Shown piece by piece: positions 1 to 8,261 of a stretch of DNA of 53,874 nt. Source of the stretch: an uncultured Pelagibacteraceae bacterium (GTDB lineage: Bacteria > Pseudomonadota > Alphaproteobacteria > Pelagibacterales > Pelagibacteraceae); the NCBI GenBank assembly GCA_902557995.1, contig CACECL010000005.1, positions 1 to 53,874 of the forward strand. Direction: 5' to 3'. The notes under the pieces are model-generated. The model had not been told where the DNA came from. It did not search any database and worked only from the letters and a program-made list of their open reading frames with translations. Position 1 is the stretch's first letter; the number at the start of each line of letters is the position of its first letter. A program made the translations under genes and the position numbers.

Positions 1-1
1 A

Positions 2-730
2 ACAGGATGTGTACAAAAAGAAATATCTCCTCAAATTAATGAAGCAACAATAAGGTTATTAAACAGACACGGTGTAGAAGTAGTTGTTCCAAAAAAAATT
101 CGTTGTTGTGGATCTTTAAATCATCATCTTGGAAAAGAGGAGGATGCGCATCAAGATTTTAAAAACAATATAAACACTTGGTATGAGGAGCATCAAAAAG
201 GAAATTTGGATGCAATTTTATCAAATACGTCCGGTTGTGGAACAACCATGAAAGATTATGGATTTATTTTTCGTGAAGATAAAGAGCTAAGTAAAAAAGC
301 CAAAGTAATATCAGAACTTACAAAAGATATATCAGAATATATATTCGAAAGTTTGAAACTTGATATTAAAGATAAAGGAAAAAAATATAAAGTAGCATAT
401 CACTCTGCGTGTTCAATGCAGCATGGTCAAAAGGTTCATTCGCAGCCAGTTTCATTACTTGAGAAAACTAATAATGAAATTATGGAAATTCCAGAAGGCC
501 ATATATGTTGTGGATCAGCTGGTACTTACAACATTTTGCAATCAAAAATTGCAAAACAATTATTAAAGAAAAAAGTAAATAATATTGAAAGTTTAAATCC
601 AGATTTTATCTCTACAGGAAATATTGGTTGTATTACCCAAATCGCTCATGGTACTAAAGTTCCAATATTACATACAATTGAAGTTTTAGATTGGTACACT
701 GGAGGACCAAAACCTGAAATTTTAAAATAA
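2..730 (+). CDS. glcF: Glycolate oxidase iron-sulfur subunit GlcF, 3' part (5' end outside window)
   Basis: This is the C-terminal part of an Fe-S subunit of glycolate oxidase, which passes electrons from glycolate oxidation (glycolate to glyoxylate, on the GlcD/GlcE flavin subunits) towards the respiratory chain. The open frame runs in from the left edge, so the gene is cut by the window. Two Cys-Cys-Gly (CCG) domains are visible: KIRCCGSLNHHLG near the left edge and HICCGSAGTYN near base 505. Paired CCG domains are typical of GlcF and related heterodisulfide-reductase-like subunits. The N-terminal ferredoxin domain is not in the window. The next gene encodes a glyoxylate/hydroxypyruvate reductase-like enzyme five bases downstream, which supports a glycolate/glyoxylate role. 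LutA-like or GlpC-like proteins share the CCG domain, but the context favours GlcF. Confidence 0.85.
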   Translation, partial: TGCVQKEISPQINEATIRLLNRHGVEVVVPKKIRCCGSLNHHLGKEEDAHQDFKNNINTWYEEHQKGNLDAILSNTSGCGTTMKDYGFIFREDKELSKKAKVISELTKDISEYIFESLKLDIKDKGKKYKVAYHSACSMQHGQKVHSQPVSLLEKTNNEIMEIPEGHICCGSAGTYNILQSKIAKQLLKKKVNNIESLNPDFISTGNIGCITQIAHGTKVPILHTIEVLDWYTGGPKPEILK

Positions 731-735
731 AAATT

Positions 736-1689
736 ATGAAAAAGGTTTTAATTACAAGACGTTTAATAAGAGAAAGTGAAGACAAAGCATCTAAATTATT
801 TGATGCAAAATTTAACACTAATGATGAACTTTATTCACAAAAAAAAATTATTGAAATGAGTGAAGGATTTGACGGTATATTATCATCATTAACTGAAAAA
901 TTAGATGCAGAAACAATTAATCAATTACCAGACTCTGTAAAAATTATTTCAAATTTTGCAGTTGGATTTGGAAACATTGATTTAGAAGCAGCAAAAAATA
1001 GGGGTATAGCAGTAACAAATACGCCAGAAGTTTTGTCAGATGCTACAGCAGAAATCGGAATTTTATTAATTTTAGGAGCGTGTAGAAGAGCTTCCGAAGG
1101 AATAGAGTCTGCAAAAGAAGGTGGATGGAAATGGTCTGCTGATTATTTAATTGGGAAACAATTAACAGGAACAAGATTAGGAATTTTAGGTATGGGTCGT
1201 ATTGGCCAAAAAATTGCAAAAATTGCAAAATCTTTAGGTATGGTTATTCATTATCATAATCGTTCAAAATTAAGTGAAGATAAAGAGCAAGGCGCAACAT
1301 ATCATGACAGCATAAAAAGTCTTTTTTCAGTCTCAGATGTTTTATCAATTTGTTGTCCAGCCACAAAAGAAACAGAGAACTTGATAAATAAAGAGACTGT
1401 TGAGTATTTCCCCAAAGGTGCTGTGATAACTAATGTTGCAAGAGGCGATATAGTTGATGATGAAGCTTTAATTGATGCATTGAATAGAAGAAAAATTTAT
1501 GCAGCAGGATTAGATGTTTATAAAAATGAGCCAAATCTAAATCCTGGTTATTTAAAAATTCCAAGTGCTTTTGTTTTACCTCATCTGGGCAGTGCAACAA
1601 AAGATACAAGAATTGCAATGGGAAATTTAGCAATTGATAATTTAGATGAGTTTTTTAGAACTGGAAATTGTATTAATAAAGTAAATTAA
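736..1689 (+). CDS. D-2-hydroxyacid dehydrogenase (glyoxylate/hydroxypyruvate reductase-like)
   Basis: A 317-residue cytoplasmic NAD(P)H-dependent D-2-hydroxyacid dehydrogenase, close to the usual length of this family. The Rossmann motif GILGMGRIGQK lies near residue 150, the substrate-binding Arg is in NVARGDIVDD (about 234), and the catalytic His is in VLPHLGSATKDTR (about 283). The sequence most resembles glyoxylate/hydroxypyruvate reductases, which reduce glyoxylate to glycolate or hydroxypyruvate to glycerate. It lies directly between glcF and a 3-hydroxyisobutyrate dehydrogenase gene with gaps of 5 and 1 bases, so the three genes are probably co-transcribed. The exact substrate (glyoxylate, hydroxypyruvate or another 2-oxoacid) cannot be read from the sequence. 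Confidence 0.88.
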   Translation: MKKVLITRRLIRESEDKASKLFDAKFNTNDELYSQKKIIEMSEGFDGILSSLTEKLDAETINQLPDSVKIISNFAVGFGNIDLEAAKNRGIAVTNTPEVLSDATAEIGILLILGACRRASEGIESAKEGGWKWSADYLIGKQLTGTRLGILGMGRIGQKIAKIAKSLGMVIHYHNRSKLSEDKEQGATYHDSIKSLFSVSDVLSICCPATKETENLINKETVEYFPKGAVITNVARGDIVDDEALIDALNRRKIYAAGLDVYKNEPNLNPGYLKIPSAFVLPHLGSATKDTRIAMGNLAIDNLDEFFRTGNCINKVN

Positions 1690-1690
1690 A

Positions 1691-2605
1691 ATGTCTCAAT
1701 CGATAGCTTTCATCGGCGTTGGCAACATGGGTTGTCCAATGGCTGAAAATTTAATGAAGGCAGGTAAATCTGTAAAAGTTTTTGATGTCTCAAAAAAAAT
1801 GCTTGGGATTGCAAAAGATAAAAATCTTGAAACAGCTGAAAATTTAGATGATCTAATTACAGATCATGTTGAGACGGTTATTACTATGCTTCCAGAGGGC
1901 AAGCATTCTAAGGAAGTTTATTTAGGTGATAATGGAATAATAAATAAAGTTTCAAAAAATTGTTTGCTAATTGATTGTTCTACAATTGATATTCAAACTT
2001 CCATCAAGATTGGAAAAAAAGCTTCTGAAAAAGGAATAGAAATGATTGATGCTCCAGTTAGTGGTGGAGTAATGGGAGCGCAAAAAGCAACTTTAAATAT
2101 AATGGTTGGTGGATCAAAAGAAGCTTTTGAAAAAGCGCTTCCTTTATTAAAAATCATGGGAAAAAATATATTTCATGCAGGTGATTTAGGTAGTGGGAAT
2201 GGTGCTAAGATTTGTAACAATATGGCCCTAGGAATTGCAATGATTGCTGCTTCAGAGTCATTAATGTTAGCAAAAAGATTAAATATAGATATAAAAAAAG
2301 TTCATGAAATTATGAAAAATGCATCAGGTAACAGTTGGCCAATTTCTGTTTATCCACCTTTGCCTGGTTTAATTGATGGCACGCCTTCAAATAATAATTA
2401 TCGTCCGGGTTTTTCTGCAGGAATGATGAATAAAGATCTTAAACTTGCAAATGATTGTGCGAAAAGCGTAAATGCTCAAACACCATTAGGAAAAATGGCT
2501 CTAGAAATTTATGACCAATTTTGTAAAGAAGGAAATGATACTAAAGATTTTTCAGCGATTTCTAAAGTTATAGGCGGTAATGCTTGGGACTATCCAATTG
2601 ATTAA
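1691..2605 (+). CDS. mmsB: 3-hydroxyisobutyrate dehydrogenase
   Basis: A 304-residue beta-hydroxyacid dehydrogenase. The N-terminal NAD-binding motif is FIGVGNMGCPMAENL (about 7-21), the substrate motif DAPVSGG is near 119, and the catalytic Lys is in GNGAKICNN (about 174). The stretch VYPPLPGLIDGTPSNNNY is characteristic of true 3-hydroxyisobutyrate dehydrogenases rather than tartronate semialdehyde reductases. The enzyme oxidises 3-hydroxyisobutyrate to methylmalonate semialdehyde in valine breakdown. The enzyme for the next step, MmsA, is encoded in this window far downstream (40604-42097) rather than beside it. The gene starts one base after the preceding stop and ends six bases from the converging regulator gene. 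Confidence 0.88.
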   Translation: MSQSIAFIGVGNMGCPMAENLMKAGKSVKVFDVSKKMLGIAKDKNLETAENLDDLITDHVETVITMLPEGKHSKEVYLGDNGIINKVSKNCLLIDCSTIDIQTSIKIGKKASEKGIEMIDAPVSGGVMGAQKATLNIMVGGSKEAFEKALPLLKIMGKNIFHAGDLGSGNGAKICNNMALGIAMIAASESLMLAKRLNIDIKKVHEIMKNASGNSWPISVYPPLPGLIDGTPSNNNYRPGFSAGMMNKDLKLANDCAKSVNAQTPLGKMALEIYDQFCKEGNDTKDFSAISKVIGGNAWDYPID

Positions 2606-2611
2606 ATAAAT

Positions 2612-3700
2612 TTATTGTAAGTGTTTATAAATTGTTGTTCTAGAAACACCTAATTTTCTAGAAGTTGCAGAGATATTATTAGTTTCATCAAAAGTTGATC
2701 TAATTAAAGTACATTTCTCTCTTTTAATTTTTGTATCTTCACAATTTTTACAAGCACTCCTTTTCTTGTCTTTTTTTGTTTCAACAAATTTGTTTTTCTT
2801 AAATATTTGACTTTTGACCACAAAAACAGATGAGCCTAAATGATCAGTAATTTTTAATGTTTTATTATTTAATAAATCTGATGCAATAGATGAAAATGAA
2901 TTTGTAAAAATTTTATTAAAATTTTCATTTTTAAGATCTACTAATCCATTAAGCATAATTTTTGCATTACTGTTTGCACCTACTATTAGACCATCTCCAT
3001 TGACAGCCAACAGACCTACACTGGTTGTTGATAAATATTCTTGTCGAGGATGAAAGGATAAAATTAATTCATTCTCAAACTTTTTTAAAAATAATTTTGT
3101 TTCGATACTTCTAGTTGCCAGTTTCACTAAAGCTAGGGTATGTTGCTCTCTAGACATATAGTCAGTTGAGGCATCTATAATTCCAATAGTCTTACCGTCA
3201 TAATTAATTATTGGACTTGCGAAACAAGATATATTTTCATGCGCTGTAAAAAAATGTTCTTTACCAGAAACTATTGTTGGTTTTTTTAATTCAACAGATA
3301 ATCCTAAACCATTTGTACCACAAACCTTCTCAGCCCATATAGATCCTGGTATTACTGTTTTACCTACGTCGGTTTGAAGACAAGTTTTGTCATATATTGT
3401 ATCAAGTACCAAACCATTCTCGTCTGAATACGCGACCATAAAATTGGTACCAGCAATTTGAGAGTATAAAAGTTCTAATTCAGGAATAACTATTTTTCTA
3501 AGAGACTCATTTTTTTCTTTAATCTCCTCTAATTCAATTGAAGATACGACGCTTTGTTTTGGATCTTGAAACGGATTAAGCCCCTCAGCAATACACCTCG
3601 ACCAGCTATCAGAAATTTCTTTGCCCATCTCATAGGACATCATTCCTCTTTTTTTTAGGATATCTTTAAACTCTTTTTTTAGTGAAGATAAATTTCCCAT
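2612..3700 (-). CDS. AcoR-like transcriptional regulator without AAA+ domain (GAF, PAS-like, Fis-type HTH)
   Basis: A predicted DNA-binding regulator of about 362 residues. It has an AcoR-like N-terminus (ISDSWSRCIAEGLNP), a GAF-type sensor region with ENGLVLD and CGTNGLG, a PAS-like segment (LLAVNGDGLIVGANSNA) and a C-terminal Fis-type helix-turn-helix (ATSRKLGVSRTTIYKHL). The central sigma54-interacting AAA+ ATPase domain of full-length AcoR proteins is absent: no Walker A and no GAFTGA motif. A Cys cluster (CKNCEDTKIKREKC) precedes the HTH. An upstream ATG at 3784 adds 28 residues and has an AAGGAG, but only three bases from the ATG. I prefer the internal ATG at 3700 because the extension does not look like the family and would run through the operator and promoter of the divergent operon. 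It probably controls the alcohol dehydrogenase/ABC operon. Confidence 0.8.
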   Translation of the reverse strand: MGNLSSLKKEFKDILKKRGMMSYEMGKEISDSWSRCIAEGLNPFQDPKQSVVSSIELEEIKEKNESLRKIVIPELELLYSQIAGTNFMVAYSDENGLVLDTIYDKTCLQTDVGKTVIPGSIWAEKVCGTNGLGLSVELKKPTIVSGKEHFFTAHENISCFASPIINYDGKTIGIIDASTDYMSREQHTLALVKLATRSIETKLFLKKFENELILSFHPRQEYLSTTSVGLLAVNGDGLIVGANSNAKIMLNGLVDLKNENFNKIFTNSFSSIASDLLNNKTLKITDHLGSSVFVVKSQIFKKNKFVETKKDKKRSACKNCEDTKIKREKCTLIRSTFDETNNISATSRKLGVSRTTIYKHLQ

Positions 3701-3753
3701 TTGAAAAAGATAATTAAAAATAGTGTATTCAACAACTAACCACAGGTTGTATT

Positions 3754-3770
3754 TGTCCACTATTTGAACA
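3754..3770. promoter_or_regulatory. Palindromic operator candidate between regulator and alcohol dehydrogenase operon
   Basis: TGTCCA-N5-TGAACA is a 17-base near-perfect inverted repeat (one mismatch). Its AAATAGTG core, read on the minus strand, recurs in opposite orientation at 3718-3725. It lies 13 bases upstream of a -35-like box. With the promoter proposed here its centre is about 59 bases upstream of the start of transcription, a spacing typical of activator sites. Binding by the adjacent Fis-type regulator is an inference. Confidence 0.45.
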
Positions 3771-3783
3771 CTTAAAAGCGGCA

Positions 3784-3814
3784 TTGACTCCTTAGCAATT
3801 CAATTTTTTAATAA
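3784..3814 (+). promoter_or_regulatory. Candidate promoter of the adh-ABC transporter operon
   Basis: A -35-like TTGACT at 3784-3789 is followed by TTTAAT (17-base spacer) or TAATAA (19-base spacer) ending at 3812-3814. This predicts a transcript start near 3821 and a leader of about 24 bases with a GGGAGAG ribosome binding site before the ATG at 3845. Assignment is by eye; AT-rich sequence makes chance matches common. Confidence 0.4.
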
Positions 3815-3844
3815 AGTTTTAAAAATTTAAAGGGAGAGAAAACG

Positions 3845-4906
3845 ATGAAAGCACAGGTTTTGCACAAGTATGACCCAGAAATGAAGGAAAAAGTTTGGGT
3901 TACAGGTGAAGAAATGCCAGATCCGAAGATTGAGAAGGCATCAGATGTAATTGTTAAAATTGGTGCTGCAGGAGTTTGCAGAACAGATTTACATATAATC
4001 GAAGGAGTATGGAAACATATTCAAGATCCAGATGGAACTTTGTTACCATGTGTGATGGGACATGAAAATGCAGGATGGGTAGAGGACGTAGGTAAGGATG
4101 TTACAGAATATAAAAAAGGTGATCCAGTCATTTTGCACCCATTAATATCAGGAACGGGTGGTACTTGTTTAGATTGTAGAAGAGGTAATGATATGCATGC
4201 TGCTGCTGGAGCATTTCCTGGTTTAAGTATTAAAGAAGGAGGATATTCAGAGCTATTAAAAACGAGTGTTAGAAATTTAATTAAGCTTCCAAAAGTTTTA
4301 GCACCTAAAGATGTTGCACCTTTTTCAGATGCAGGTCTTACAGCATATAGAGTTGTTAAAAAGGCAACTAGACATTTATTGCCAGGTCAAAGCTGTACAA
4401 TAATTGGTGCAGGAGGTTTAGGTCATATCGCTATTCAATGTTTGAAAGCAATGTGTGCAGCTGACATTATTATAGTTGAGAAATCTGAAGCAGCTTTAAA
4501 ACATGCAATGGAACTTGGTGGTGATCACGGAGTTTTAATTGATGGAAATGAAATTGAAAAAGTTCAAGAACTAACTAAAGGAAAAGGTTCAGAAGCTGTT
4601 ATCGATTTCGTAGGTGAAAAAGGATCTACTGCCATGGGAATTCAAATGACTTCTAATGGTGGTTTTTACTACATTGTTGGATATGGGGAAGAAATTAAAT
4701 CATTAGCAGTTGATTTAATTATTTCTGAAAAAACAATCGTAGGTAATTTAGTGGGAACGTGGTCTGAATTATATGAATTGATGGAGTTAGCTGATCGAGG
4801 AAAAGTGAAGCTATCCATGCAAGAATATAAATTGGACGATGCTAATAAAGCGCTCCATGATCTTAATGATGGTAAAGTTAAGGGACGAGCTGTTTTAGTT
4901 CCGTAA
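3845..4906 (+). CDS. Zinc-type NAD(P)-dependent alcohol dehydrogenase (MDR family)
   Basis: A 353-residue medium-chain dehydrogenase that probably oxidises an alcohol or polyol to the aldehyde or ketone with NAD(P)+. Catalytic-zinc residues are present: Cys45 in GVCRTDLH and His73-Glu74 in GHENAG. The Rossmann motif GAGGLGHIAIQ is near residue 190. The structural-zinc lobe is incomplete: Cys108 and Cys111 are present in GTCLDCRRGNDMH, but the first Cys and the last (position 119, now Ala) of the usual four are missing. Full length for the family, with a good GGGAGAG ribosome binding site. It is the first gene of an operon with a glycerol/sugar-type ABC importer 27 bases downstream, so its substrate may be what that importer brings in. 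The substrate is not known. Confidence 0.88.
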   Translation: MKAQVLHKYDPEMKEKVWVTGEEMPDPKIEKASDVIVKIGAAGVCRTDLHIIEGVWKHIQDPDGTLLPCVMGHENAGWVEDVGKDVTEYKKGDPVILHPLISGTGGTCLDCRRGNDMHAAAGAFPGLSIKEGGYSELLKTSVRNLIKLPKVLAPKDVAPFSDAGLTAYRVVKKATRHLLPGQSCTIIGAGGLGHIAIQCLKAMCAADIIIVEKSEAALKHAMELGGDHGVLIDGNEIEKVQELTKGKGSEAVIDFVGEKGSTAMGIQMTSNGGFYYIVGYGEEIKSLAVDLIISEKTIVGNLVGTWSELYELMELADRGKVKLSMQEYKLDDANKALHDLNDGKVKGRAVLVP

Positions 4907-4932
4907 TTAAGTAAAGGAAGAGAGAGGTAATA

Positions 4933-6471
4933 ATGAAACTAATGAAAACTTGCTTGACGGCTATTATATCAAGTTTAATGATATTTAGTCCTATGGCATA
5001 TGCTGATAAGTGGAGCGATCAGTTTCCACATATCAAAGCTACAGGAGATATTCCTGGTGACTGTTCTTATGAGAAGATGTCTAAGAAAAATTACAAAGGA
5101 AAAACTCTTAAAATAAACACTCACGCAATTCCAGTAATGGGAGAGCCAACAGCTTTACATGCTGAACAGTTTGAGAAATTAACTGGCGCAAAAGTTGAAG
5201 TTACACATACACCAGCAGGTGATTTGTACTCAAAAGCAATGGTTCCTTTCCAGGCTGGACAAGCTCCTTATGATGTTGTGTTTGGATTTTCTAACTTCAT
5301 CAATGACTGGAAAAGATATTTAGCACCAGTTCCTAAGAAGTATATGAACTCACCTGAGATGAAAGACGTAACTAAATCTCATATGGGTGTATCGTCTTGG
5401 GATGGAACTATGTATCAATACCCAGTTGATGGTGACAGACATTATCTAAAATATAGAAAAGATGTCATTGATAATCCAGAAATGCAGAAGAAATATAAAG
5501 CTGACACAGGTAATGAGTTAAGAGTTCCAAGAACTTGGAAAGAATATGCTCAAATGGCCAAATATTTCAATGATTGGGATTGGGATGGAGATGGTGAAAA
5601 AGAATATGGTTCAGCTGAAGTTATGAAAAAAGATGACTTAATGTTTGCAGCTTTTTTCAGCAGATCAGTTGCTTATGCTAAAAACCCTAGAACTCCGGGT
5701 GGTTTCTTTTTTGATTTAGAAACTATGAAGCCAAACATCAATAACCCAGGATTTGTTGAAGCATTAACTGATTGGGTTGAAGCTACTAAATATGTTCCTC
5801 CAGGAGGAACTAACTTTGGTCTAGGTGATGAAATCGGATCATTTGGTGGTGGACAAACTTTATTTAGTTTCTCTTGGGACGATGCATTTATTGCAGCGAT
5901 GCAAGATGACAGCCCAATTAAAAATAAAGTTGGTGCAGCTCCACTTCCAGGCGCTGATAGAGTTTGGAACAGAGTATCTAATAGCTGGGAAAACCAATAC
6001 AACCAGGCTCCTTACATTGTTTGGGGTTGGGCTGTAGGTGTTGCTAAGAAAAGTAAAGTAAAAGATATGGCATTTGATTACCTTTGCTTCTTTTCTAATG
6101 GTGCAAACCACCAAGCTGATTTAGCTATTGGTAGATTTGGTGTTAACCCATTTAAAAACTCAGACTTTGACCCTAACATTTATATTAATAGTATGGGTTG
6201 GGATCCTGAGATTGCTAACAGTTACACTCAAACTCTTTTAGATATGGAAAAAAGTAATAACAGAGTTTTCCCTTTAAGAGTTCCAGGTGTATTTGAATTT
6301 ACAAGTGCTGTTGCCACAGGAACTTCAAAAGCTTTAGCAGGACAATTATCGCCCCAAGAAGCTTTAGACGAAGTTGCAAAAGAGTGGGAAGCAATTGTAA
6401 GCAGAGTAGGTAAAAAAGCAGTTCAAGATGCTTATGCTGTTGGTGTCAAAATGGAAGACAACAAGCTATAA
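4933..6471 (+). CDS. ABC transporter periplasmic substrate-binding protein, GlpV-like (glycerol/sugar type)
   Basis: A 512-residue secreted binding protein of the sugar/polyol (family 1) type. It has a Sec signal peptide (MKLMKTCLTAIISSLMIF..., likely cut after AYA at about residue 25), and the mature protein contains the extended-length features of GlpV-like proteins. The DWDWDGDGEKEYG loop near residue 215 resembles a calcium-binding loop. The genes that follow encode two permeases and two ATPases, the composition of the rhizobial glycerol importer GlpSTPQV. The order here is binding protein, permease, permease, ATPase, ATPase. Glycerol or a similar polyol is the best guess, but another sugar is possible. 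A strong hairpin after the stop codon may raise the level of this gene's mRNA relative to the permease genes. Confidence 0.82.
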   Translation: MKLMKTCLTAIISSLMIFSPMAYADKWSDQFPHIKATGDIPGDCSYEKMSKKNYKGKTLKINTHAIPVMGEPTALHAEQFEKLTGAKVEVTHTPAGDLYSKAMVPFQAGQAPYDVVFGFSNFINDWKRYLAPVPKKYMNSPEMKDVTKSHMGVSSWDGTMYQYPVDGDRHYLKYRKDVIDNPEMQKKYKADTGNELRVPRTWKEYAQMAKYFNDWDWDGDGEKEYGSAEVMKKDDLMFAAFFSRSVAYAKNPRTPGGFFFDLETMKPNINNPGFVEALTDWVEATKYVPPGGTNFGLGDEIGSFGGGQTLFSFSWDDAFIAAMQDDSPIKNKVGAAPLPGADRVWNRVSNSWENQYNQAPYIVWGWAVGVAKKSKVKDMAFDYLCFFSNGANHQADLAIGRFGVNPFKNSDFDPNIYINSMGWDPEIANSYTQTLLDMEKSNNRVFPLRVPGVFEFTSAVATGTSKALAGQLSPQEALDEVAKEWEAIVSRVGKKAVQDAYAVGVKMEDNKL

Positions 6472-6484
6472 TATAAAAATACTT

Positions 6485-6514
6485 TATGTGGCCATTAATT
6501 TAAATGGCCACATA
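6485..6514 (+). terminator. Intercistronic stem-loop after the binding-protein gene
   Basis: A perfect 12-base-pair stem (TATGTGGCCATT paired with AATGGCCACATA) closes a 6-base AATTTA loop between the binding-protein and permease genes. No run of T follows, so it is unlikely to be a full intrinsic terminator. Hairpins at this place in ABC operons commonly block 3' exonucleases and keep the binding-protein message abundant. That role is inferred here. Confidence 0.7.
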
Positions 6515-6545
6515 TTACAAAAATAATATAATCCTTATTATATAA

Positions 6546-7409
6546 ATGAATTTTAAGCATAAATATTTCTTTCTGTTTCCAGGTTTATTTGTGTTGATAG
6601 GAATATTAATTTTTCCAATTATTTTCGTAGTTAGATTAAGTTTGTCAGGATGGAATAGTTATAATCCTGGTTTAGATTACATAGGTTTAGAAAATTACAT
6701 AAGATTATTTACTGATGACCCTAGATTCTGGGAATCATTCTTTAGATTGAGTTTTTTATCAGTTACAACAGTTATTTTGCAATATGTGATTGGTTTTGCA
6801 CTGGCGCATATGGTTTGGAAAGATATTAAATTTAAAAGATTTTTTAGAGTTCTTTTTTTAGTTCCAATGATGACAACCCCGGTGATCATGACGGTTATTT
6901 GGAGAACATTTTTTCACGAGTCTCTTGGACCAGTAAATGATTTGTTATCAGTTTTTGGGGTAGCTCCCAAGTGGTTGACAGATCCTGTTATTGCAAAATT
7001 TACAGTTATTATAGTTGAGGTATGGCAATGGACACCATTTATGTTTTTACTTTTATTAGCAGGGTTATTGTCATTACCTAAAGAACCATTTTTAGCTGCT
7101 GCGATTGATGGCGCTAGCCCAGTTAGAAAATTTATTTATGTAACATTTCCATTGATGGCTCCCATCTCAATTGGAGCAATAATTATAAGGTTAATTGAGG
7201 CATCAAAGATTATGGACACAGTTTATGTATTGACTTCAGGTGGACCAGGTACCTCTACAGAAACTTCAAGTTTTTATATCTTTATTAAAGGACTGAGAGA
7301 ATTTCAGATGGGTTATGCAGCGTCGATGTCATTTACTTACTTAATAATTATGATCATAAGTCTAACCATTATAGCAAAAGTATTAACTAAGGTTTTATTA
7401 AAAGAATAG
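6546..7409 (+). CDS. ABC transporter permease, MalF/GlpP-like
   Basis: A 287-residue inner-membrane permease of the carbohydrate (CUT1) type with about six hydrophobic segments. The first is FFLFPGLFVLIGILIFPI. The cytoplasmic EAA loop near residues 185-205 reads LAAAIDGASPVRKFIYVTFPLMAP, matching the EAAxxDGAxxxxxFxxIxLP pattern that docks onto the ATPase. It follows the intercistronic hairpin and is separated from the second permease gene by three bases, indicating one transcript. It is presumed to pair with the next permease to form the translocation path for the substrate delivered by the binding protein upstream. Confidence 0.88.
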   Translation: MNFKHKYFFLFPGLFVLIGILIFPIIFVVRLSLSGWNSYNPGLDYIGLENYIRLFTDDPRFWESFFRLSFLSVTTVILQYVIGFALAHMVWKDIKFKRFFRVLFLVPMMTTPVIMTVIWRTFFHESLGPVNDLLSVFGVAPKWLTDPVIAKFTVIIVEVWQWTPFMFLLLLAGLLSLPKEPFLAAAIDGASPVRKFIYVTFPLMAPISIGAIIIRLIEASKIMDTVYVLTSGGPGTSTETSSFYIFIKGLREFQMGYAASMSFTYLIIMIISLTIIAKVLTKVLLKE

Positions 7410-7412
7410 ATA

Positions 7413-8261
7413 ATGAACAAACTATATATTTTTTTGAAATATTTTTTTATTGTCGTTTGGACAGTATTTGTGGTTGCTCCTTTTCTTTGGGCTCTTACAA
7501 CATCTTTTAAAGACTTTCAGTCTGTTAATGGGGGAGTAACGTATATTCCATGGGTCGATTTTGAGCCAAATTTAGAAGGTTGGAAGGTTTTAATTAAATC
7601 TCCAGCTAAAGGTGGAGTAGATATAATTGAACCATATTTTAACAGTTTGTTTGTAACTTGTACCGCAAGTTTAATTAGTATTATTCTTGGAACATTGTCC
7701 GCTTATGCATTATCAAGATACACATTTAAGGCGGGTTTTGTAAAAAATAACGACATTACTTTTTTCTTTATCTCACAAAGAATTATGCCACCGATTGTTT
7801 TATCAATTCCATTTTTTTTATTTTTAAGTTCAATAAATTTATTAGATAGTCTGACTGGGTTAATTGTTGTCTATATCGTTTTATTAATGCCAATAGCAGT
7901 TTGGATTATGGTCGACTTTTTTAACAAAGTCCCAAGAGAAATTGACGAGACAGCTCTAATTGATGGTTGTAATCCTTATCAAGCTTTTTTAAAAGTGGTT
8001 TTACCAAATTCAATACCAGGATTAATCGTAGCTGGAATGTTTTGTATAATTTTTGGATGGATAGATTTTTTCTTTGCTTTTATTTTAACTTTTACTGAGG
8101 TGCAGTTATTACCAGTTAAGATTGTTGCATTAAATTCATCAGTAACTCCTTGGTGGAGTTTATCAGCATCAGCTTTAGTTTCAGTAGCACCATTAATTAT
8201 TGTTGCATTTATAGTTGAACGATATTTATCAAAAGGAAATTTATCAGGAGCTATTAAGTAA
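7413..8261 (+). CDS. ABC transporter permease, MalG/GlpQ-like
   Basis: A 282-residue inner-membrane permease of the MalG type, partner of the permease encoded just upstream. It begins with a hydrophobic helix (YFFIVVWTVFVVAPFLWALTT) followed by the TSFKD motif typical of MalG-like proteins. The EAA loop near residues 185-205 reads IDETALIDGCNPYQAFLKVVLP. Its stop codon overlaps the start of the first ATPase gene by one base (TAATG), so translation is probably coupled. Substrate specificity cannot be read from the permease; the five-gene composition points to glycerol or another polyol or sugar. Confidence 0.88.
   Translation: MNKLYIFLKYFFIVVWTVFVVAPFLWALTTSFKDFQSVNGGVTYIPWVDFEPNLEGWKVLIKSPAKGGVDIIEPYFNSLFVTCTASLISIILGTLSAYALSRYTFKAGFVKNNDITFFFISQRIMPPIVLSIPFFLFLSSINLLDSLTGLIVVYIVLLMPIAVWIMVDFFNKVPREIDETALIDGCNPYQAFLKVVLPNSIPGLIVAGMFCIIFGWIDFFFAFILTFTEVQLLPVKIVALNSSVTPWWSLSASALVSVAPLIIVAFIVERYLSKGNLSGAIK

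Noticed and set aside
1691..2605. Tartronate semialdehyde reductase (GlxR), suggested by the glycolate-pathway neighbours
   Set aside because: The segment VYPPLPGLIDGTPSNNNY and the region around it match 3-hydroxyisobutyrate dehydrogenase better than GlxR. Overlap in activity cannot be excluded.
3701..3784. 28-residue N-terminal extension of the AcoR-like regulator (ATG at 3784)
   Set aside because: An AAGGAG precedes it, but at only three bases. The extension is unlike the family and would overlap the operator and -35 box of the divergent operon. It remains possible.
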